From positions 5,133,306 through 5,197,305 of the forward strand of contig NC_064046.1 of the NCBI RefSeq assembly GCF_932526225.1: a stretch of DNA of 64,000 nucleotides, in the 5' to 3' direction. This document shows, one piece after another, positions 40,201 to 52,200 of this stretch; positions within the stretch are counted from its first letter, which is position 1; each line of letters starts with the position of its first letter. The notes below the pieces were generated by a model. That model worked only from the letters and a program-made list of their open reading frames with translations, did no database searches and had not been told where the DNA came from. Both the position numbers and the translations under genes were made by a program. The DNA is from Nematostella vectensis. Lineage: Eukaryota > Cnidaria > Anthozoa > Actiniaria > Edwardsiidae.

Positions 40201-43200
40201 TCATCTTATGTATCGTGCATAGAACCTAGAACATTGATCGCGGTGAATATACATTCATCCTACGTTAATACTATATTTAGGACCTAGAACATTAATAATT
40301 GTGAGATAAGGTTTGATTATGTTTCTTTTTATTTAAAACTCAGGAAAAGCATAATGGTTTGCCTAACCAGACAGCTTTCACTGGTTTGACGACCATTTTT
40401 AACATTACAGCCGTTATAATTTTACAGTACTGTAGGTGAAAGGGCTAGAACACTAGTTTTATAAAAGAAAAAAAAAACTTGTTTTCTTTCCATCTATGTT
40501 ACTAGATGGACAGGTCTCTTACCCGGTTCAGCAGGTTAATCTTTGTCACGTTGTTGGAGGCATCTCCCGAGTGTCGAACCAGCAGTGCTATCAGCCTGCA
40601 GTACGCGTCCAGTGTGTTAAAGCATTTGCCACGAGCTTGTGTCGGGCTGTTGGGCTGAGCAACAAAAAAAATGTTATTAAAGGCCTAGACACGTATTTAA
40701 AAAAGAAAAGGGCACTTAGGACACTTACATGATCTCCGAGGGCTCTGTAAGTCACTTCCACGCACAGCTCCGTGCAGATGCGGAAAAAGCGGGTTATCAG
40801 ATCGTCCGATCGGAGGATGCCTTGTTGGTGCATCTAGAAGAACAGAGAAAGACACCATTAGACTCTCAATAGAAAGGACTACAGCAGTTCCACGGAATGT
40901 AGGGGTCCCTGGACATGATAAAAAGATTCTGAGGGACAGGCAAACAATAAGAGAAAAAATGGCAGTTTTAAAAGAACAAAAGACATAGTATAATAGTTCG
41001 GAATTATAAAAAAAAAAACATATAATAAAGTACCTCCAATTTGGAGTCAAATCAACTTCTCAAAACCTCCGACCATTTTGACCATTAACTTGTACCCTGT
41101 CAAAAGCTCCAAACAGCGCTAAATATCAACTTGTACACAATCAAAAGCTCCAAAACAATGTTTGATGCTGTATGCTGAACGCCGGTACACTCTGTATTAC
41201 TTAGAACATGTTTTATGGATAACGACATGAATAAATAGTATATTAGGCTTCTTACCAGAGCAACAAAAGTAGAGAATGCCTTTTCACTGTCTTTGCCAGC
41301 TCCGGGCTGATGACACAAGCGAACCCACTCCCTGAGAAGGTATTCAACCTGTTGAACAACATGAAGTTGCAAGCACATTAGCGTATCGGATAAGCAAATG
41401 ATATGTTCCCTCTTAACTATGCTATGATACCTATGCAGGATTACCTCTGCCATTCGTGGAAACCATTACTATGAAAAGCTCTGTATCTTATGATTTAGTG
41501 TCGATGTGTTGAGGACACTACAAGAGGGGTCGCGTATCCACTGAATGTAGTCCTAAAGATTTGACATTTGATTGGAAAAGGATGGTACTTTGACTTTTCA
41601 TTTAATCCTCACATGTCTAATTCAAACCCTGGTGTGGTGAGGATGATATGTGTGAGGGTAGTTTGGTACCTTACCTTTTCGTGTAGCCCTGGCGGGTCTT
41701 CAAACCCTGGGTATGAGTTAAGGACTTTAGGTGTGAGGGAAGGTACATTACCTTCTCGTGTAGCCCTGGTGGGTCTTCAAACCTTGGGAATGTGGTGAGA
41801 ACGTTATGTATGAGGGTGCTTTGGTACATTACCTTATCGTGTAGCCCTGGTGGGTCTTCAAACCCTGGGAATGTGGTGAGGATGTTAGGTGTGAGGGTAG
41901 TTTGGTACATTACCTTATCGGGTAGCCCTGGTGGGTCTTTAAACCCTGGAATTGTGGTGAGGATGATATATGTGAGGGTAGTTTGGTACATTACCTTATC
42001 GTGTAGCCCTGGTGGGTCTTCAAACCCTGGAAATGTGGTGAGGACGTTAGGTGTGAGGGAGGTGGGTCCACCTGGGGCCTTGTTTTCAGGAACATCATGG
42101 TGGCTCAACGCGTTGGACGGCCCATTATGCACAGTCTCCAACAATGAAGACAGTCTACACAAGAAACACAAGGACAAGTGAGATGCTAACAGATGAATGA
42201 CAAAGTCTGTAAATCGAATAAAAATTGATTCTCAGTTCTAACATTAAGGCTTGATTAAACCTCTTCAAGGTAAACGATCAAAGAATTCAAACATTTTGTC
42301 TTTAAACGACTTCTTCAAGGTGGAGAGTTTATCACATACCCTTCTGGGTTCTGGCGGTTACGTGCAATTCTCGTCAAAGCCTCAAATGTTGCATTAAACA
42401 TATCGCCCTGCAACCAAACCAAAGCACGTACGTCATGCACTGTACCCAAATAAACAAAAACAGCGATGGGTGACGTGAGTTAAAAATAGGTCTTTTTTAT
42501 ATTTATTTTTAGCGGGTATTACCTCATTCCCATGCTTTTCGTCAGCCATGAATTTGACAAGCTGGATGGCAAAGTGGAGAGCACTGAGATTGTGTCCATT
42601 TTCAATGCACTACGGAACAACAATAATGCTGAATCAACTTAGGCAAAACTGCTACCACACATTGCTTGAACAGGAAAGCAGTCTTTCCAAAGCATGACAA
42701 ACCAATTTAAATTTCAGACAAAGACTAAACATGTTCAAAGGACCCTTGTCAGCAACACTTTTGTAACTGTTTTTAAGCAATATCGGCAGATAGATTATGT
42801 GATGAAATATAAAAAAAACACCTTAAAATAAAGTCTCCAAATTAACCAAATTTAATCGAAAATATCGGAACACCTTCCTCTGATCGGCCATTGAAAATGG
42901 ATGTTTCTAGTCCATTATTACTTTGCGAGGATGACAAAATTGCTACTAACAGGGAGTCTTTACGAAATTCTGTTCTCGGTATTCCTCTAGAGGGTATCTG
43001 GATATTTGGCAACCAATCTGTTAGCCAGCTGTCCGCTAGGCAACCGCCCTTAGTAATTAGGCAACCAGTTGCCTATTGGACAGCAGCGTAACGACTCGGT
43101 TGTTATGTTAACATTCGAAAATATTCCAATAGCAAGGAAGCAAAGGGAAATGGATGCTTTTTTGACATTTGGTACTTTACTAGGATGACAAAAGGGCGGC

Positions 43201-46200
43201 TGACTGAGCCACTTCTGTATCACATATTCTCCTAGAATTTCCCTCAATCCCTTGTTAGCCTATACACTAACCTGAACAAGATGCAGGTCAAACTCAGGAG
43301 CACTCAGCAGGTGGCTACGAACCAGAAGGTCAATCGCTTCCACATTGAATTTGAGATCCGGAGGGCAGTCACACACAAACCTATTCAACACACGAAAGAT
43401 GAGGGACTTGGCTACCACTGGAGAATCCAAACGTTCCAGGGTGAGGGGGGTACAAATAAGATAGAAAACACATGATTATTAGAACAGTAACACCAATCGA
43501 TTTCAATCTTTCTTCCAACATGTACAGGAAAATAGACAGAAATAAATAATAATATCCAAGTCAATCGTACACAAAATAAACAAACAAACAAACAAACAAA
43601 CAACAAAAACAATAGGATGAAGGGTCTTACTTGGTGACATGCTTGGAGGCCCATACGGGCCCATATGCCCGATGGTCCTGCAAGCCCCGTAACACAATTA
43701 AGTGACAGTCACGGAAGCGTAACGCGAGCTCCTGATCACTTGGCATAGGTGTAATTCCATCCAGAAGCCCTTCAGTTGCCTAAAAATCAGCAAAAAAGAC
43801 CCTATAATATGATTTTCGATTATTCAAGTATGCTGCATATATAAGTGGGGTAGGCTTTAGACTTAAGTTCCTTCAATAATACATTCATCTAGAGTCTTTA
43901 AAGCGATATTGTCACCAGTTTACTTCCGGTCAATTGCGTAACAATCTCCGCTGATTTTTAACGGAAACAGGAAAAGATATTTCAACATTGGAAAAGCAGT
44001 GTGTCTATTGTAAATTTCTTTTAGGCTGTGATTGATAATTTAGAGGATGACCTAGCGCGGATTCTAATAGATTCTTTTGCCTCTTGGTTGGGGTTTCTGT
44101 CAGCCCTTTGGAAGTAAACTGGTGACAATGACGCTTTAAGGGCTTTATAAAAAAAACCATCAGTATAATACACGGACTACACAGTTGACAATCATGAGTA
44201 ACATGCCTGTATGATAATTATTATTATCAGAATAATGTACACACTGCTCTACAGAGTTGACAATCACCATACCTTCTGAAGGAGTCTGACTGCTGCCATG
44301 TTATCACGAGAGATTCTGGCCTGAATGACTGCTTCCCTCAAGTTATGGATAGCGACAACAGGTGGACTTGAAGGTGGGGCCATAATAGCATGCAAGTGCT
44401 GCTCTATCCCCTCTACACACTTCCCTAAGAGCTGGACAACCTCATCTGGCATGTTGTAGGACTGCGGGAAGGCATGCATGAAGGCACTGCCTTCTACTGA
44501 GGGCTTGTCTACTGGACGGAAGTCTTCATGCACAGGTGGAATGGATGACTAAAGCGAAAAAAAAAAACGTGACGATCATAGAAGTAATAAATGGTGCACT
44601 TTCTGACAAATAAAAACGCAGAGTACTGTAAATTGTGTGGCCTGTTATGGAGGAAACGGTCTCTTGATCAGACTCTTACGTCCTCCTTGCTTAAGTTTAA
44701 CATATTTTTTATCTGGCTATTTTTTTACTGGGCTTTACCCCAACTCACCCTGCTCATCAACCACATGCACTCATGTTGTTATTTTTTGCTCTTTGGCACG
44801 AAAATATCATTCTGTTTGCATGAACGTTAATGTTGGATGGGATTGCATTTATAAATAATTCCTTGGGCCTTCCCTCATTTTTGTGCCCCAAAGGCCCACC
44901 GGATTGCCAAGTCTGACAGTCTCTCACCTCTGAACTTGTAAGGAGTCCGTGGTCATACACCTGCTTTGGCATGGAAGGAGTGTTGATGGTCTCACCAGCA
45001 GGTGGCAGTTTAAAGCCAGGAATGCTACGGGCAAACTCCTCATAGACTGCAGTCTGACTCGCGTTCACACCTCCAACCTGGAAAGCACAATGACGACTGA
45101 GCTCATATACTGTACACCACTCTTTTCATGATATTCTATAAAGCTATGCTACTTCCAGTCAAGGGAAATAATAAGACAGATCATTTATATGCAGGTATTC
45201 CCTCTGCAGTACCTGGAAATCTAAACTTTTCAGGTCCAAAGTGTGCCTGTCTTTTATGATACACAGGCACAAGCTGTGAGTAAGGTAAGGTAAGTAGTAA
45301 GGTAACTGTGCCCCGTGCCTAGAAATGAGGAATGCAGGGCAGCCACACCCTCTCTCAATATAAAACTTCACAGTAAAGTTTGAAAGTTAACAGAGGGAGT
45401 GGTAAATGCTTACGCTTGAAAAATGAAGGGCTGGCTGTGATCCCCCAAACAACAAAAACGCATTTTGAACAAACATTTTGAAAAATCATTTGCTTGGAAT
45501 AAACCTGCCTACCAGGATTTACAGAGAAATCTGTGATGGTAAACTCTCTCAAAACTCTGTATAATTCTATTGACCTCGCCTACTTGGGCTGTACAAAAAT
45601 TTAAGGAGCATTTTAGTTGTTTTATGGCCTACAAATTCTGGTGCAGTCTGTGCACTCGGTCAATAAAATATATTTTCTATTTGCCTAGCCATTTATGCAC
45701 TGTTTGGGCACTCTGTTTCAACTCTACCTTGAGTCGTATTTGTTCTGGCATTCTCTCTGCTTGATAGGTAAGTATGACCGGATCACAGTATCTCCTACCC
45801 TCACTACGGGCATGCCTTCTCACATCAAACTCCTTCAACAACAACAAAAACAAAAAAGATATCAGCGGCTGAAAACACCCCGGGAAAATCATTTTGATTG
45901 AATACAGATATAGACTTACGGTAGCTAGTCTTTTGTCCATCTCTGGAAGGACTTTTTCCACAGCAGTTTTCTGAATGAAGGAGCATGCTAGCTCTGTGTT
46001 CTCCTCACTCACGACTGATGCTGCCTGTTCTATCATCTCCTTCTGCTGTTGGTTCGCTGTCTGAATTAAACAATGGATGACGAGTCAATACAAAGGTACA
46101 CAAACGAATCCATGTGTAACCCACAGTGCATAATATAGGAAATAAGGGTAAATAAAAACAAGTTCAGGTTTAGCAAGCTATAACATTCTTGTGAGCATGC

Positions 46201-49200
46201 TTGTAAACGTTCATGTGGCTTTAAACAATCAGGATTCAGCCATTTATATGTTATCCATGAACCACCATGGGTCATGACACAGATTGTTGGTTGTATATGC
46301 AATAAAGATTTAGTATTTACCTTCCAACCCAACTGGATCAAATAATATACCAAAGAGCTAAGCTCAATGGATCTGAGCAGGGGTATGATGGCAGCTTACC
46401 CTTAGTGCAGCAAGGAAGCTGTTGCGCAAGTTGTTGTTAATGCTGATAAGGAGCGGCTCCCGACAGGTGATCAACGCCATGCCTGCAGTCATGAACCGGA
46501 CCATGTGATGAGCTGCAGCACGCATGCGGGACTCCTCAGGATCCAAAGCAAAGTCCTGTCAAGTGATAGATGATCATCAGCATCAGTACCAAGTAGTATA
46601 AAGCTAAGTTCTGCTCAGGGTCAAATGCAAAGTCGTGTAAAAGGATACTCAACTCATAACAACTCAGACTGGCTCTGCTGTGTTGCTTAAGAGCAGAACA
46701 GAAATCTGTTGCTATATTTGAGTTCTACCCTCCCTAGTGCAATTGTCACAAGGCCCCAGCCTCATGATTGAAGAATCCTAACCAGTCACACATTTAATAT
46801 TGTTTGTATTCAACAATGGAAGACAAATTTCAATTAAAAAACAAAGTTTTATACTTTGTTGACCAAGTTCAATGAGTAAATATGGCAATAGATTCTCCAA
46901 ATCAGCCAAGATACTTTGCTGCACATGTTATTTTGCTAGGCTGACAAAATGGCAGGTAACAGAGACGATCACATACTCCTTTCTTATCATTTATCATAAA
47001 AAATACAGCGGTTTATTCGCAAGGAAACTTCAATATAATAACAATCTACGAAGTCTGACATGTTATTAAAGATATTTGATTGAAAACATCTTGGTTACTT
47101 GCTTGAATTGGCAGATGGAAATGGATGCTTTGTGCGACTCACCATTGAGCGGGAGCATTAAATGGCAGGTAACTGAGACTCTTTAATGATTACTGTACCT
47201 TTTTGACAATCATCTCTGCAGTTGTAAGGCAAATCTTGATCGAGCGCTCCACCACAGGGTGGACCAGTTCCTGGACAGCCCTCTCAATGGCTGGACGGAC
47301 ACACTGCTTGAGGTGCGGGTGCTGTTGGAACAACTGGATCTGGAACAGAATTACAATGAAGGAAGAAGTTGAATAAAAATAAATAAAGTAAATTTGTCAA
47401 AGCATGTCACCCCATAGGATACAACAAGAGTGTAGACACAATTGAGTAAAAGGACCACAGCTTAGGATCAAAATAATTGTTTTTTAAGTACCTGCTGATT
47501 GACTTGGATGTGCGGAGCTAGCCCAGCCAAGGATGTCACATTTATCTCTTGGTAAGCATACTGTGGGGGAGGGGGAGTGGCTGTTAGCCCAGGCTGTGTG
47601 GCAGTGCTTGTGCTTGTAGTGCCAGACGTCATTGCAGTTGAAGCAGCTGTAAATGAAAAGGTTTCTATTATAAACTCTAATTTTTTTAAATCTTCAATTG
47701 GTGTTTTAATTGCTACTGTTGATCAAGGGCTAGAAAATGGTTTGATCACTTTTTAATGATTTTTGAAGTGACCTTTTGCTTGAAATAGAGCATGTTCTAT
47801 ATTTCTCTTCAATGCTGTTCTAATAATGTGATAAAAGGATTGATGAGGATGATGTAAACTCATACCCATTTTGTCCCTCTCTGGAGAAGACAACTGATGT
47901 GGAATGTGTTTCAGCCTTTCTGGGTCATTCAGAAGTTCTGTTGCCTTGATTTCCTACCAAAACAACAACAAAGATGGTGATGAACAATAGCTTGATAAGT
48001 ACCACAGTTTGGGGGCAGGAGTAAAGGTTCAGGGATAATGGGCAAGTGTTAGAGGCTTCTTATTAGGGGGAATGTCTATGCGACCAGGAGATGTTTGGGA
48101 GAATTTATTTAGCTTAATGTCCTGAACAACAGGAGGGTGAGTTGGGCCAAGGTGTAGTGAGATAAGGTGAGGGGGGTGGGGGGGGGGGGGTGGGGGGTTA
48201 GTCCAAGAAGGTGCTAGGGTGGAAAGAGGATGCATTGTTGAGGGTCCAAGTGCCACAAGACTCAAGGATAGGTTGCACAAAGCTGTCCTCAAAATCCATG
48301 AGACCCCTAGGGAATAGTAGAATCTTTTAACATCAAAGAGATAGCAATTGTCTTGCACTTTTTATCTTGTGGTCAGCTGAGGCAAAAGATGCCAGCACCA
48401 GTATTTCTTGGCTCGCGAATGCTGGGTGTTTTTGGCCCATCATGACAGTTTTAGGTATCCTAGTCATTGGGTCTAGTTGTACTCAAATTCCAAGCTACTG
48501 TATGGTGCTGGTTCAGCTTAACCTGTAAGCTTCTTGTTCACATCTACACCCACCTTCATGTCCAGAGCAAGGGTGTTGCACAAAACCTCTACTTCAAACT
48601 TGAGATTGAGCTAAAATGACAAGAAGATTATTACACAATTGAATTATTAAGGCCCAACACAAATAATGCTAGAGCTTGTAGAGTTGTCAAAAATGCTACT
48701 AAAATGACAAATTGGGTCTTTGATGCTTCTGCTATTATAGCAAGTTCATGGCACTTGGAAATGTTTTGATATCATAGTGGGTAGATGGGCCTAGAGGGGA
48801 GGGGGGAGGGTAAAGAGAAGCCTCACCTTAAGGTCTTGGACTTGATGGAGTTCAACAAGAAGCCCCATGATTGCCATCACCCATGGATTAGGAGGCTTAA
48901 ACACTTTGCTTTTCGCAGATGACTCAAGCACCTTAGCCACAAACGGCACAACATACAACATCTCCTGCAATCAACAAGAGCATTCTCAATTTTACTTGAC
49001 AAGATGAAATGGCAATAGTATGCTCTCTCAAGCACCTTAGCCACAAACGGCACGACATACAACATCTCCTACAATCAACAAGAGCATTCTCAATTTTACT
49101 TGACAAGATGAAATGGCAATAGTATGCTCTCTCAAGCAGCTTAGCCACAAATGACATCTCTTGCAATCAATGAGGTATCAATGAGAGCAATCTCAGTTTA

Positions 49201-52200
49201 AAGATCCTAGATCTGACATGTATGACGATTTTGTAGTCAATGAAACCTATGAAAATGAGATGCTCATCACAGTAGTGAATTGAAACTGCTTCCATCATGT
49301 TGTCGTAACACTATTTGAAAAGTGTACTACTTACCTGTTGTCCTTTGAAATAGGCTTCAATCACAAGAGACTTGAGGTCCAATTCCTGAATGAAACAAAT
49401 GTGCTATCATTGGAAACTTAGAGGAGACTTACACTTTACCATATAAAACAACAAAAAACAACTGATCTGATCTGATGGAGCTACAATGGTCTGTGGCTCA
49501 TTTACAGCACAACAATGAACGCCTAAAATGTGTGGAATGTTTATTGTCTTCTGACAAATCACTCATAAGGCTTCAAACACTGAGACTTGTTGAGACATGT
49601 TTCTAGTTTACTGTTTGAATAACTCAGGAGTGATTGGTAGGGACAAACATTTTTATACATATTTCCTGTGTTTACGGTTTTACTGGTTGTGCTGTAATCC
49701 TATGGGCTGATCAGTAGGAAAGTTGTTAAATGGGCTGAGAACTATGATGTACCTTCATCAATATTGGTTTATGTCTAGCCAATGTGAGAAGGCCAAGCCA
49801 ATGTCCAAGGTTCTTGAGTAGAGATCTATCTGAGAAATTGGCAGGGACCTTTTCCGACTGCAACAACACCTGGAAAAAAAAGTTATAGAAAACATAGTCA
49901 ACTGCTCCAAACACTTCTGTCAATTTCTACTTATATTGAAGCACCTTTCATAGCACCTTTTTAAAACTCCTTTTTTTTAACTAAAACACTATTCAGTCTT
50001 TTGTTTTTCTGGATGTATTAGGCATAAATAGTATACCACTGGTACTCAGATAAGTATGCCATATCCATAACTCATGTTATACAGAGGGCATTTGGTTCTT
50101 GGCTCATTGGCCATAGCAAAAAAACATATAAATAGCATTGTACACACTAAAAATACCATTATTGGGACTGAGACACACAAGCTTCCAGCAAACTTGTATG
50201 CATTCTACATGTCAAACTCAAGGTCGAGAATCAGGAAGATACTCCCTATGTCTTGGTTGGAAATTAGACCCGTCTCAGCAGAGTTGAGAGGGTCACTTAA
50301 GATTTAATTAAATATGTTATTTAACGATGACACTTTTATCCCCTGCAGGGTGATTACCTTAATATTCCGGAAAGTCTCCTTGAGCACTTCATTAGCAAAG
50401 TTGGGAATATCAAGGGCTTCCATGAAGTCGATGTAGAGCTGGTGGAAGTTCGGTTCTATGCTAGCTCGCTTCATGACTAAGTATTGGGACACCCACTGGA
50501 TGTACTCTTGCTGCACTAGAGTCTTGAACTCTTCTGCCTAGTAATAAACAATCACAACGAATTAAAATTTTTTTTTAGCAGGAATTGCATGGTTTTTATA
50601 CATATTGATAAATTTCATGCGGAGTGAGGGAGGGTATGTATCTTCCAGTAAGACAATTAAACACTGTAAGGTTAATAGGTTCTTTTGTAAATAACTGAGA
50701 GAAAGGCAGTACAAATGGGATTGCTTAGAAACCCTGATGAACCACTGATGAAAACTCCCGATTAAGGAACCAGCCAGTTTTATTAAGATAATATTGAAAA
50801 ATTCCAGTTAAAATCTAACTCATCAGACATATGCAAAAAAGGCATGTATTTAATTTTTTTTTACATCTTCTGAGAGTTTGTTTGTTTGTTTGTTTGTTTG
50901 TTTGTTTGTTTGTGGAAGTCTACACAGAGTTTTCATGCAAACCTGCATGAGACAATGATAGCAACAACCCCCACAAGAGACAAAAGTGGGAAAAGGAACC
51001 AATTTTTTCATACTCTTACATCTCAGCCAGCTGTGCATGGTGTACCCACATTAGACAGTGCTAGCAGCCCTATGAAAGGGTGCTTCTGCTGACTTGTTCA
51101 ACATTCAAGCAAAACCACTTGTTTAGTGATCACACACCTTCTGTGTCAAGTTGCTCTGGGATATGTTGTTGAAGATAAAATGCATCTTGTCCTGGACTTG
51201 TTCGGGGGGTTGAGCAATCTCTGTAGTGTCGCGTGCACCAAGCAATGTATCAATGTTACTGGCGTTCGCTATAGAAGGCTCTTTGCGACCTGCTGGTGGC
51301 ATCCCTTCTGTGAAACAAAAACAACATAACATGGATGAGATTGATAATGCTCTAAGAAGGATTTCTTATACTTATTCATCTTTCAAATCATCCTCCTCAT
51401 GGCTTAGGGTGTTAGCAACTAGGCCCATAGCCAGGGGGTTAGGGGGTTAGGGGGTTCAGAAGGATGCCCAACTCGACTGGAAGGTCTGCTCTCAGGAAGA
51501 AAATTAAGCACCACTGGGAGTTAGGACGAGCTACCCAAGAGAAAATGGTGGGCTTAATTAATCCCCCCCCCCTCCCCGCTTGAAATCCTGGCTACGGGCA
51601 TGTCAACGTATTGGGTCACTTATCTCTATAGAAACAGATTTGATTCCTGGTCCAGACAAGGAGTATCTTTCCGGCTTTTTTAGGGGGGAGGGGACGAATT
51701 TGACTCATTGAATGCATGTGAGCGTACTAGAAAATTGTGTTTCTCAGGGCCAACATGGGTATTCTTAATGTAAGAAAACTTAGTATTTCAGTTTTTCTTA
51801 GATAACATAACCATGCAACAGTTGATTACACTTAGAAATTGTTTGACTAAGGGGTTGACCATTTGACCATTTGGTGATGGGCTTGTGAAAAAAAAAATCA
51901 TGCGGGCCCTTCAGGTCAATTTTCCCTTGCATCAATGTTTGGTCCAAAAACAAAGTCAACTACAAGAAAAAAAATTACTGAAAAAATACTGCTCAACACA
52001 AGCCACCCCCCACAGACAGTTGACACTAATTCCAGATTTTACAAGAAGGTCCTAAAGTATAAAAAAACTTAAAAGACCAATGTGAGACACCATCACAACA
52101 AGGTGGGCAACAGCTACTGATACCTGATGAAGGTGTGGAAGGTTTTGGAGATGCCGGGGCTGAAGGTGGTAGTTGTGCAGGTTTGTTTGCTGATGAAGTA

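Larger units (their letters stand above)
34215..42154 (-). other. CNOT1: CNOT1 exons 32-45: C-terminal NOT module
   Basis: Exons 42154-41995, 41348-41256, 40833-40729, 40654-40523, 39807-39661, 38796-38662, 38231-38130, 38021-37848, 37519-37436, 37223-37155, 37042-36862, 35812-35680, 35045-34911 and 34299-34215. This superfamily homology domain binds the CNOT2/CNOT3 NOT-box dimer. Landmarks are [110 protein letters not shown] and [19 protein letters not shown]. The last 17 residues (starting [10 protein letters not shown]) are lineage-specific. Five of these exons have tandem copies of their splice junctions or a minisatellite close by. Confidence 0.96.
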
